In this document: in pieces, positions 1 through 5,539 of the stretch
Position numbering within the stretch: the stretch's first letter is position 1
Layout of the letters: the number at the start of each line of letters is the position of its first letter
The notes under the pieces: generated by a model
What the model was told of the DNA's origin: nothing
What the model saw: only the letters and a program-made list of their open reading frames with translations
Database searches by the model: none
Position numbers and translations under genes: made by a program
Origin: Planctomycetota bacterium
Lineage (GTDB): Bacteria > Planctomycetota > Planctomycetia > Pirellulales > Pirellulaceae
Reading direction: 5' to 3'
Length of the DNA stretch: 5,689 bases
Assembly (NCBI GenBank): GCA_024274855.1
Contig: JAJSAJ010000508.1
Location: 1 to 5,689 of the forward strand

Positions 1-2108
1 CTTGCCGCGGCTCGCATTTCCGGGTACGGATCGTCCGTCGCATCGACGAACCCGATGTTGTAGTTCTCGCCATCCGGACGCCCGGTCAGCGGCTGGTCGA
101 GATACTGGAACCAGTGGGCACCAACGCAACATGGAGCCATCGCTGCCTCCCGGATGTAGGCAGAGTACTTGGCTGCACGATCCGCCTGGTCTTTCGCTCG
201 CCGCAGTCCAGGATCGAACATGCCACGATCCAGTGCACCAAAATGAAACTCACCGATCATCACCGGAAAATTTAACTCCATAGCCAGCTCGTCAGCCGTG
301 CGGTCCGACGGATGTTCGGCATAGATATTGAAGGAAACCACGTCGCAGTACTGTTTCGCAACGGAGACGATGTTCCGGTTGTACATGCCGCTGAACCGGC
401 ATCCCAGATAAAGGACACCCGGCATCTGCTTGTCCATCGCCTCGCGGCAGACGCGAAAGTATTGTTGGGCGACAAGCTTGTCCAGTTCGGTAAGGTCCGC
501 AAACGCTCGCGTACGCTGGGGGCGAGTTAGCTCGAAAGGCTTTGCCATCTTGTCCCAGCTGGTGAACGTGGTGCCCCACTTGCGATCCAGTTGCGCGACC
601 GACACATACTTCGTTTTCAACCAGTCGACCAGGACGCGTTTGGCTTGCAGGGAAGGGCCGTTTTTTTGTAGGCAGATCAAGGCAATTCCCGTTGACGCCC
701 GATCAGCATTGCGCCACGGGGCACCCAGTGTCCAGGGCAACTCGTTGTGAATAAAGACACCGAGCAGCCAAGGGTCGCTCTTGAACTCCGCCTGAGCGAC
801 CAATGCCTGTTCCAGTTTGTCACGAAATGCCGGAGCAAACGGATCGGGAAACCATTTCTTCTTTTCCAGGCCGGCTTTCATGTGACTGCTGGCAACGAAC
901 ATCGGCACACCCTGCACGTGGATCGAGATCGTGTACGGAACCTTGTGCAAACGCCACGCGTCCGGACTGCTCCAGCAGGCAATGGTGTTGAGCCCCCACG
1001 CCCGAAACCGTTTCATCGTAACGTCGTAGAACCGTGGCCCAAAGTCCTCGCCGTACTTACGAACGGCGTTCGCCTGAAAGAAGTCGAACGTGCGTCGCTT
1101 GCCGCGGCCTGAGTAGAATCTAGCCATTGGTTCATCCGCTTGCGGAAGCCACTGGTAATATTGCTCGCGCCCCGCAACGATTGTTTTTGAGTTGAATCGG
1201 ACGCAGGTCAGACCGCTAGACCAGAAAAGCCGCCCCAAAGGATCAACCAGCCACCACTTCCCACCTTGCTGCTGCACTCGGAATCGACCGGTTGCTTCCA
1301 GTTGCGGGCCCTCTTTCCACCCACCAAATCGATCGCGATCCGCAAGTGGCGGGTGCGCCGCAAAGTACTCCTGCTCTGCCTGAATTCGGCCACGAAAATC
1401 ACTTATATCGTGCAGCTTGCCGGGCCAATCGCCGTTGCTGTACTGCCCGAACTTGTCGACGAATGCCGACTTGGTTCGCCTGGGCAGTGGAATCAGTTCG
1501 ATTCGGTGCAGGAGGATTGTGTGATCTCGATCGGGACGGCCCAAGAATACCTGGAACCGGACAATTCGCTTCGCATCCAACGACACACCGTTGGAAAACA
1601 CCTGAACGTCGCCACTTTTCCACGGTCGCAGCAACGGCAGTTGGCCACGCATGCCGATGATCGCCGGAGGTGCCGCAATCGGCATCAGCAGACGCACCTT
1701 CTGTCCCGGTCGTAGTTCAAAGCCACCCTGGCGTCCGCGGTCCTTCACCGCAGGGGAATCGACACGAATGTTCAACTTCACGGGCGCGTCCGTCGGATTA
1801 CTCGCAACCACACCGAGCAGTGCGAATCCAGACCAGTCGGTCGAGTAGCCAAGCCGATCGGGCAAAAACTTCAAGCCCGGCCACGGAGCCCGGTGCCCAA
1901 ACGTGACCTTCAACGCCGGACCGCTCCCGCTCGAAACAACCTCGGTCGTGCAGTCCGTTAAGACATATCGGCCAGATTTTCCAAATAGATCGACCAACTG
2001 CTCGGCTGCTCCGGCAGCACATTCGAACGACGGAGCGACGAAGATGCCGACAAATGCCATGACAACGACACGACGGCAACCAGGTATCAAAGAAAAGAGC
2101 GGTGGCAT
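1..2108 (-). CDS. Exported GH50-like beta-agarase (glycoside hydrolase, clan GH-A), 3' end beyond the window
   Basis: The frame stays open for 702 codons from ATG 2108 to the left edge. The product is probably an exported endo/exo-acting glycosidase that cleaves beta-1,4 links in agarose or a related galactan. Residues 1-34 look like a signal peptide (RR at 12-13, hydrophobic 14-27, Ala-rich end). Residues about 50-240 form a beta-rich, CBM-like N-domain, and about 250-702 a TIM barrel. Family-like blocks: WWLVDPLGRLFWSSG (285-299), RAWGLNTIACWS (369-380), GVFIHNELPW (450-459), VMIGEFHFGALDRGMF (616-631), HWFQYLDQPLTGRPDGENY (665-683) and GFVDATDDPYPEM (686-698). Glu456 (in NEL) is the candidate acid/base and Glu620 (in GEF) the nucleophile; their 164-residue separation is close to that recalled for Aga50D (Glu534/Glu695). 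AAGGGG lies 7 nt before the ATG. ATG 2060 is an alternative start, but it would lose the basic n-region. Substrate specificity is not certain; a different galactan or related glycan is possible. Confidence 0.82.
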   Translation of the reverse strand, partial: MPPLFSLIPGCRRVVVMAFVGIFVAPSFECAAGAAEQLVDLFGKSGRYVLTDCTTEVVSSGSGPALKVTFGHRAPWPGLKFLPDRLGYSTDWSGFALLGVVASNPTDAPVKLNIRVDSPAVKDRGRQGGFELRPGQKVRLLMPIAAPPAIIGMRGQLPLLRPWKSGDVQVFSNGVSLDAKRIVRFQVFLGRPDRDHTILLHRIELIPLPRRTKSAFVDKFGQYSNGDWPGKLHDISDFRGRIQAEQEYFAAHPPLADRDRFGGWKEGPQLEATGRFRVQQQGGKWWLVDPLGRLFWSSGLTCVRFNSKTIVAGREQYYQWLPQADEPMARFYSGRGKRRTFDFFQANAVRKYGEDFGPRFYDVTMKRFRAWGLNTIACWSSPDAWRLHKVPYTISIHVQGVPMFVASSHMKAGLEKKKWFPDPFAPAFRDKLEQALVAQAEFKSDPWLLGVFIHNELPWTLGAPWRNADRASTGIALICLQKNGPSLQAKRVLVDWLKTKYVSVAQLDRKWGTTFTSWDKMAKPFELTRPQRTRAFADLTELDKLVAQQYFRVCREAMDKQMPGVLYLGCRFSGMYNRNIVSVAKQYCDVVSFNIYAEHPSDRTADELAMELNFPVMIGEFHFGALDRGMFDPGLRRAKDQADRAAKYSAYIREAAMAPCCVGAHWFQYLDQPLTGRPDGENYNIGFVDATDDPYPEMRAAA

Positions 2109-2115
2109 AACGAGG

Positions 2116-2121
2116 CCCCTT
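2116..2121 (-). promoter_or_regulatory. Ribosome binding site of the GH50-like gene
   Basis: AAGGGG on the minus strand lies 7 nt before ATG 2108. It favours this start over the in-frame ATG at 2060. An in-frame TGA at 2121-2123, overlapping the site, prevents any longer protein. Confidence 0.6.
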
Positions 2122-2191
2122 CAGCAACAATGTCCGCTAGCACGATTATGCCTAGCTTACTTCAAGGCCCGCCGTGACTCAAATGAATCTA

Positions 2192-2209
2192 CGGTTTCCG
2201 AGGAAACCG
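2192..2209. promoter_or_regulatory. 18-bp perfect dyad upstream of the GH50-like gene, possible operator
   Basis: CGGTTTCC and GGAAACCG form two perfect 8-bp arms around the central GA. The site lies 84-101 bp upstream of ATG 2108, where a repressor or activator of the glycosidase gene could bind. A partial half site, CGGTTCC, follows at 2222-2228. A CATAAT resembling a -10 box lies nearer the gene on the minus strand (2146-2151), but I see no convincing -35 partner. Regulator identity is unknown; length and symmetry would suit a LacI/GalR- or TetR-type protein, which is inference. Confidence 0.4.
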
Positions 2210-2274
2210 ATGGCGAGCTTTCGGTTCCTTTCGTTCTAGGTAACCGTTAAGGGCGAGAGTGCGTGGAGCGGCAT

Positions 2275-2302
2275 TTGTCAGTTGTCAGTTGTCAGTTGTC
2301 AG
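2275..2302. repeat. Four tandem copies of heptamer TTGTCAG
   Basis: TTGTCAG occurs four times back to back with no mismatch, followed by one further T. It lies in the spacer upstream of the GH50-like gene. A 7-bp period would disrupt a reading frame, which agrees with its non-coding position. Such heptamer arrays resemble the short tandemly repeated elements found in spacers of some large bacterial genomes; function is unknown. Confidence 0.9.
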
Positions 2303-2348
2303 TGGAAAGAGTATGACCCGGCTGGGCTGCCTCTCTCGATGACAAATG

Positions 2349-2419
2349 GTAGCCGTTCACGCCGCTGGGGTCTGACGCCTTGAAAGCGAACCGGCGGTCT
2401 ACATTCCGTGAACGGTTAC
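2349..2419. repeat. 71-bp imperfect hairpin element (REP/MITE-like or structured RNA)
   Basis: The outer arm GTAGCCGTTCAC (2349-2360) pairs with GTGAACGGTTAC (2408-2419) in 11 of 12 positions plus one G-T. The inner arm CCGCTGG (2362-2368) pairs with CCGGCGG (2391-2397), again with one G-T. Both non-Watson-Crick pairs are wobbles in plus-strand RNA, so the fold would hold better in that RNA. A near-palindrome, GGGGTCTGACGCC, sits at 2367-2379. ATGACAAATG abuts the left arm (2339-2348) and recurs at 2432-2441, just past the right arm. It may be a small palindromic mobile-type repeat; no transposase is nearby. Confidence 0.5.
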
Positions 2420-2422
2420 GAT

Positions 2423-2454
2423 AAATGAGTAATGACAAATGAGTAATGATAAAT
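2423..2454. repeat. 14-bp direct tandem repeat AAATGAGTAATGAY
   Basis: AAATGAGTAATGA occurs at 2423-2435 and 2437-2449, separated by C, and is followed by T and a third partial start, AAAT. The block is AT-rich in an otherwise GC-balanced spacer and directly follows the hairpin element, so the two may belong to one repeat unit. Confidence 0.8.
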
Positions 2455-2609
2455 CGGGCGCGTGGGAAGTTGGGGAAAACTCCGGGGCCAGCATGTTGGC
2501 AGACGGCAACTTCGTGAACGACTGCCGTTTGGGTCGTTCTCGACATTACTAACTTCGGAACACGTTAGCCGAATGACGGGTTGGTGGATCAGCATATTTG
2601 CGCATGCGA

Positions 2610-2639
2610 ACGCCCGGTCGAACCAGATCGACCGGGCGT
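2610..2639. other. Perfect 11-bp stem-loop, possible bidirectional terminator
   Basis: ACGCCCGGTCG (2610-2620) and CGACCGGGCGT (2629-2639) form a perfect GC-rich stem with an 8-nt loop. It lies 206 bp beyond the stop of the cysteine-rich gene and is the strongest stem in the spacer. No T tract follows on either strand, so a terminator role is only a guess; it could instead stabilise RNA ends or be a repeat element. Confidence 0.45.
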
Positions 2640-2844
2640 CATGTGATAACGTGACGATCAAGCAGACCGCCGGCAAAGTGTCGTCCGTAGAGCCTGGCTC
2701 CGTACGTTGCGCACACCGTGCACACATATTGGACGATGGACACCGGATTCTGGTGTGCCGGCGCTCGCGTTATCTGCTGACCAATTGGTTTCGTTGGTCG
2801 AGCGAGCTTGACACACCCTACACGGGCTGCGACCGTGGGCCACA

Positions 2845-3906
2845 TTAGGTGCCAGCCTGGTCTTTTGGTGCCGGCTTGGCGTCAGCCTGCATCAAGGCCA
2901 CAACAGCTGCCTTGTATTTGGCGCGAGCGAGGTTCAGTCGTGCAGTGACGCTGCACTGAGTCGTCTCTTTGCCAACGACAAACACCTTGGCATCGCCTGA
3001 TTTCTTCGCCAGCTTGTCTGCTGCTTTCGGACAACTGCACTTTTCCTCGCCGACCAGATAAGTCATTTTGACCTGATCCATCGCCGACTTGGCAACATTC
3101 GCGCAATTGGCAGCTTTGTCCGGACAATGGAGTTTCTTGCCCGCAACCGTGACGGTGCCACTGGCCTTGCACACCTTGGGCTCAACAAACGCCGCGACAA
3201 AATGTTCGGTCGAGTCGACCAACGCCGTCAACGCTTCGCCTTTCTTGTCAAAGGTCTTGTCACCGACAACAAAACGGATCGGCTCATTCGACTCTTTAGC
3301 CAACTTGGCAGCTGTTTTCGAGCACGGAGTCTTCTTCTCTCCGACGACAAACGTCATTTGAGGGAGACGCTTCATGGCAGTCGCAACAGGACAATCCTTG
3401 CATTCCGGTCCACAGTCGCCGCTGCATGCCGTCTTGCTGCAGGTACCCGATGCACAACATGCCCCGCTTGCCTTTTTTGAAACGGGCGACGAACAACACG
3501 ATCCTACCGCCTTTTTTGAAACGGGTGATGAGCAACACGAACCGGCTGTTGCTTGGGAATCAGGTGACGAGCAGCACGATCCCTTTAGCGTTTTGGAAAC
3601 CAGCTTGACGCCGGCATCTTGACAGGACGGACATTCTTTCGATGCGGCCGAGCAGCACGAAGAACCTCCGCCACTCTTGTCCTGCGAAGTGGCCACGGGA
3701 GTTGTTGGAACGGGAATGCCGGCCGTCTGTCTTGAACATGCGCCCCCCGAACAGGCTGTGCTGCCAGTCGTGGCGCACTGTTTGCCGCCCGGGGCGGCGT
3801 CCGATGAGCCCGAACTCGGACAGCACTTAGGTGAATCTCCACCCTGCAGGGCGAATACCGCGGATGCCACTGCCAGCACACCAAGACCAACCATTGACTT
3901 CAACAT
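2845..3906 (-). CDS. Secreted cysteine-rich modular repeat protein, putative metal binding
   Basis: This 353-aa protein belongs to no family I recognise. ATG 3906 is chosen because GGAG lies 7 nt upstream and a Sec signal peptide follows at once (hydrophobic 5-19, V-F-A cleavage near residue 19). The frame extends upstream to 3981, but that would bury the signal. There are 29 cysteines. Residues 28-172 hold 22 of them, with CC pairs at 28, 84, 111, 124, 137 and 150; the last four are exactly 13 residues apart in G-(S/A)-C-C units. A C-rich linker follows (156-172). Residues 184-336 form five half-repeats with a V-G-x-K...C-x-x-x-A pattern; the tail is Lys/Ala/Pro-rich. Cysteine spacing suggests binding of soft metals, or a disulfide-tied surface protein. 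The gene appears monocistronic, with about 350 bp of non-coding DNA before it and 736 bp after it. Confidence 0.85.
   Translation of the reverse strand: MLKSMVGLGVLAVASAVFALQGGDSPKCCPSSGSSDAAPGGKQCATTGSTACSGGACSRQTAGIPVPTTPVATSQDKSGGGSSCCSAASKECPSCQDAGVKLVSKTLKGSCCSSPDSQATAGSCCSSPVSKKAVGSCCSSPVSKKASGACCASGTCSKTACSGDCGPECKDCPVATAMKRLPQMTFVVGEKKTPCSKTAAKLAKESNEPIRFVVGDKTFDKKGEALTALVDSTEHFVAAFVEPKVCKASGTVTVAGKKLHCPDKAANCANVAKSAMDQVKMTYLVGEEKCSCPKAADKLAKKSGDAKVFVVGKETTQCSVTARLNLARAKYKAAVVALMQADAKPAPKDQAGT
2899..3357 (-). repeat. Five degenerate half-repeats in the C-terminal region of the cysteine-rich protein
   Basis: The segments begin at residues 184 (MTFVVGEKKTPC), 211 (RFVVGDKTFDKK), 251 (TVTVAGKKLHC), 281 (MTYLVGEEKCSC) and 307 (KVFVVGKETTQC). 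Each has a short beta-like stretch ending in VG or AG, a basic turn, then Cys-x-x-x-Ala and an Ala/Lys-rich helix-like stretch of 12-18 residues. The second copy lacks the cysteine. Units are 26-30 residues long. The alignment is by eye. Confidence 0.7.
3427..3582 (-). repeat. Four in-frame 39-bp units encoding 13-residue CC repeats
   Basis: Units span 3544-3582, 3505-3543, 3466-3504 and 3427-3465 (residues 109-121, 122-134, 135-147, 148-160). The two middle units match at 31 of 39 bases and encode GSCCSSPVSKKA followed by V or S. The outer units are more diverged. The array looks like an internal tandem expansion, and copy number could vary among strains. Confidence 0.85.
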
Positions 3907-3913
3907 ACGTGTT

Positions 3914-3917
3914 CTCC
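3914..3917 (-). promoter_or_regulatory. Ribosome binding site that sets the start of the cysteine-rich gene
   Basis: GGAG on the minus strand is 7 nt before ATG 3906. It selects this ATG over the upstream extension to 3981, whose added 25 residues would precede a normal signal peptide. Confidence 0.75.
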
Positions 3918-4090
3918 ATTCGGAACTAGAAAAGAAGATGAGACGACAGCCCAACGCGAAGGCGGATCGTAGCTCGTGCACAACCTACGCGCGCACCTAC
4001 ACGACCACGATTCACATCTGGTTCTGCCTTATCCGGTTCTTGGCCAGCAGGTAACGCACCCCCACTTGCCAACACACACCTTCCGGATCG

Positions 4091-4113
4091 GTACTCCAAC
4101 CTGTCTGGAGTAC
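4091..4113. promoter_or_regulatory. GTACTCCA-N7-TGGAGTAC inverted repeat, possible operator
   Basis: Two perfect 8-bp arms (4091-4098 and 4106-4113) flank a 7-bp centre. The dyad lies 185 bp upstream of the cysteine-rich gene. An alternative pairing, CTGTC (4101-4105) with GACAG (4116-4120), overlaps it. No T tract follows on either strand, which argues against a terminator. A consensus TTGACA lies at 4114-4119 on the plus strand, but no -10 follows at the right distance and no gene lies downstream on that strand. The dyad is a candidate regulator-binding site; the regulator is unknown. Confidence 0.4.
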
Positions 4114-4256
4114 TTGACAGACTAGTCGATCGGCTTCAGACCGTCAAGCATTCACAGATGGCTGACCAGCCAGAGTACTCACGCCCCGCTCGCGAAGTCT
4201 TCCTGTACTCCAACAGAGGGGCCGTGCCGGGCATTGAACATAAAAACGCTACCAAG

Positions 4257-5222
4257 CTAGATACCGGCAACGAAGCGTTCGCAATTCCGGCGAGCTTTTT
4301 TTGCTTCGGCCAACAGCGTATCGAGCCCACCATCACCGGGCGTCAAGCATTCGATCACCAGATCACCACCATTGAACCCACCTTTTTTCAACACACGTAA
4401 CCCCTTGGAAAAGTTGACACGGCCGGTCCCCGGAGTGATCAAGACATCGCGAGTCGGTTTACCATCCTTGACCGTCATCGTAAAGTCTTTGATGCACATA
4501 CCGACTTTGACCAACCCGGCAACCGTCTTGGCATCATCGACCGGATCCAGCTCGCCATTAGAATAATAGAAGATATTACCCGGATCGTACCACAAGCTGA
4601 AATTCGAATGTCCGACGATCTCGATGCACTTTCGGCATTGCGAGCCGGTTGAATTCAAGCCGCCATGGGGTTTGACGGTAATGGGAATCTTCTTGTCGGC
4701 GGCGTAGTCACAACACTCGGCCACCGCTTTGTAATATCGATCATAGAGTTTGACGTTTCCGATGCCGCCCATCAACAGTGATTTGACACCGGCAGCAGCA
4801 CAATTGTCGATGATTCTGCGCAGTCCGGCGATTCCCGCCTCGAGCGACTTCGCAACTGGAATTGGACCGCAATATGCCGACGAGGCAATCAGCCCACGCT
4901 CGCGCACTTCTTTTCCAACTTGGCGGGCCTCTTCGAGCGTTGTGTCAGCCGAGATGACAAAAGTCCATTTCTTTCCGTCTTTCGGCTTGGTACTCATCAG
5001 ACCAACGTACTTATAACCGGCCGTCGCAATCGCATCCAATGCAACCTGATAGTCGTACTTGCCCCACGGTCGCGTGTAGATGCCGATCTTGTATTGGGGA
5101 CCATCCGTATCGGACGCAGCATTTGCCAGTCGCGCTGCCAACGGCGATGCCACGATTACCGCGCCGGCACTGGCTGCTCGAGTTAGAAAGTGACGACGCG
5201 TGATTGAGTCGAGATTAGTCAT
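4257..5222 (-). CDS. Tat-exported sugar phosphate isomerase/epimerase-like TIM-barrel protein
   Basis: The 321-aa product resembles the xylose-isomerase-like TIM-barrel superfamily (AP endonuclease 2 fold, PF01261), whose members isomerise or epimerise sugars at a divalent metal site. The twin-arginine signal is T8-R-R-H-F-L13, then a hydrophobic stretch and A-N-A cleavage after residue 35. The barrel fills residues about 43-318. Conserved blocks: ITVKPHGG (181-188), LWYDPGNIFYY (210-220), KDF (245-247), PGTGRVNF (264-271) and VIECL (289-293). His186, Asp213, Asp246 and Glu291 are candidate site residues; Lys184 stands where many relatives have a metal-binding Glu. ATG 5222 is chosen because AAGGA lies 8 nt upstream and the Tat motif follows. 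It starts one base after the zinc-ribbon stop, so the two genes are almost certainly co-transcribed and translationally coupled. Substrate is unknown; a periplasmic sugar or polyol is likely. Confidence 0.85.
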   Translation of the reverse strand: MTNLDSITRRHFLTRAASAGAVIVASPLAARLANAASDTDGPQYKIGIYTRPWGKYDYQVALDAIATAGYKYVGLMSTKPKDGKKWTFVISADTTLEEARQVGKEVRERGLIASSAYCGPIPVAKSLEAGIAGLRRIIDNCAAAGVKSLLMGGIGNVKLYDRYYKAVAECCDYAADKKIPITVKPHGGLNSTGSQCRKCIEIVGHSNFSLWYDPGNIFYYSNGELDPVDDAKTVAGLVKVGMCIKDFTMTVKDGKPTRDVLITPGTGRVNFSKGLRVLKKGGFNGGDLVIECLTPGDGGLDTLLAEAKKARRNCERFVAGI

Positions 5223-5223
5223 T

Positions 5224-5412
5224 TTACTGGTCCTTGGTTTTCTTTTGAAGCAACTTCTTGTGATGTTCGGAACCTTCTCGCAGCATTTTCGCGCCACATT
5301 GTGGACACCGCTCGTCCTGGCAGGGAGCACCTCGCTGATGATTCGTGCGCTCTCCACATTTTGGACAGATACAATTTCCACCCGCTCCCATCGTATGTCC
5401 GCCAGGTACCAT
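5224..5412 (-). CDS. Small zinc-ribbon protein with four cysteine pairs, 62 aa
   Basis: The first 13 residues are Gly-rich. Then C14-x-C16-x-x-C19 is followed by CQDERCPQC (residues 31-39) and a basic tail rich in Lys, His and Gln. The CPKCG and CPQCG knuckles are typical of a rubredoxin-like zinc ribbon. The form CxCPxCG...HQRGxPC...CPxCGxxM recalls small ferredoxin-annotated proteins in other bacteria, although it lacks a ferredoxin iron-sulfur signature. ATG 5412 is chosen because a perfect AAGGAG lies 7 nt upstream; longer upstream extensions would run into the minisatellite. There is no signal peptide, so it should be cytoplasmic. It is the first gene of the pair with the Tat-exported isomerase, one base apart. 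Its function is unknown; metal binding is inferred from the cysteines. Confidence 0.8.
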   Translation of the reverse strand: MVPGGHTMGAGGNCICPKCGERTNHQRGAPCQDERCPQCGAKMLREGSEHHKKLLQKKTKDQ

Positions 5413-5419
5413 TGTCTTA

Positions 5420-5425
5420 CTCCTT
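5420..5425 (-). promoter_or_regulatory. Ribosome binding site of the zinc-ribbon gene
   Basis: AAGGAG on the minus strand lies 7 nt before ATG 5412 and fixes the start of the small gene inside a longer open frame that continues to 5616. Confidence 0.8.
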
Positions 5426-5489
5426 ATCAGAATGTGATTCCGGTGCCGGACCAACCACGGCAAACAAAGGCCTCGGCACGCAACCATCG

Positions 5490-5519
5490 AATATACCACG
5501 TTTTCCCGGTCCATCCCAA
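5490..5519 (-). promoter_or_regulatory. Sigma-70-type promoter of the zinc-ribbon/isomerase unit
   Basis: On the minus strand TTGGGA (5519-5514, 4 of 6 to TTGACA) and TATATT (5495-5490, 5 of 6 to TATAAT) are 18 bp apart. TGG precedes the -10 box and makes it an extended type. Transcription would start near 5483 and leave a leader of about 70 nt before ATG 5412. No other pair this good lies between the gene and the minisatellite. Confidence 0.55.
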
Positions 5520-5539
5520 TAGCCGATCGCTCGTGCCGA

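Larger units (their letters stand above)
2109..2844. other. 736-bp gene-free spacer rich in repeats
   Basis: I see no credible gene on either strand. The 128-codon plus frame at 2462-2848 crosses a strong stem-loop and has no family signature. The stretch contains, from left to right, the GH50 leader with an 18-bp dyad, four TTGTCAG heptamers, a 71-bp imperfect hairpin, a 14-bp tandem repeat and an 11-bp stem-loop. The last 200 bp before the stop of the cysteine-rich gene contain only weak inverted repeats, such as GACCAA 2779-2784 with TTGGTC 2794-2799 and CACGG 2821-2825 with CCGTG 2833-2837. None has a T tract, so no intrinsic terminator is evident. Confidence 0.7.
3907..4256. other. 350-bp spacer upstream of the cysteine-rich gene
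   Basis: No credible gene is visible; frames crossing it are antisense or extension frames of the neighbours. It should hold the promoter of the cysteine-rich gene, but I find no clear minus-strand -35/-10 pair. It does contain a GTACTCCA dyad (4091-4113), a second GTACTCCAAC (4205-4214), a GAGTACTC palindrome (4173-4180) and a short TGGCT/AGCCA inverted repeat (4159-4172). No intrinsic terminator with a T tract is evident for the isomerase gene. Confidence 0.6.

Noticed and set aside
1798..2130. 110-codon minus-strand frame at the 5' end of the GH50-like gene
   Set aside because: It is a shifted frame over a continuous 702-codon frame with a signal peptide and glycosidase motifs, and its product is rich in Cys and Arg without pattern.
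2462..2848. 128-codon plus-strand open frame in the large spacer
   Set aside because: It crosses a perfect 11-bp stem-loop, has no family pattern or domain-like composition, and overlaps the stop of the cysteine-rich gene.
3089..3826. Several plus-strand frames opposite the cysteine-rich gene
   Set aside because: They are antisense by-products of its repetitive codon use, e.g. repeats of ETGDEQH-type residues that mirror the CC modules.
4114..4142. Plus-strand promoter starting with TTGACA at 4114-4119
   Set aside because: No -10 hexamer lies 16-19 bp downstream and no plus-strand gene follows.
4142..4352. 12-bp direct repeat CGTCAAGCATTC at 4142-4153 and 4341-4352
   Set aside because: One 12-bp match is expected by chance in a window this long, and the flanking bases do not align.
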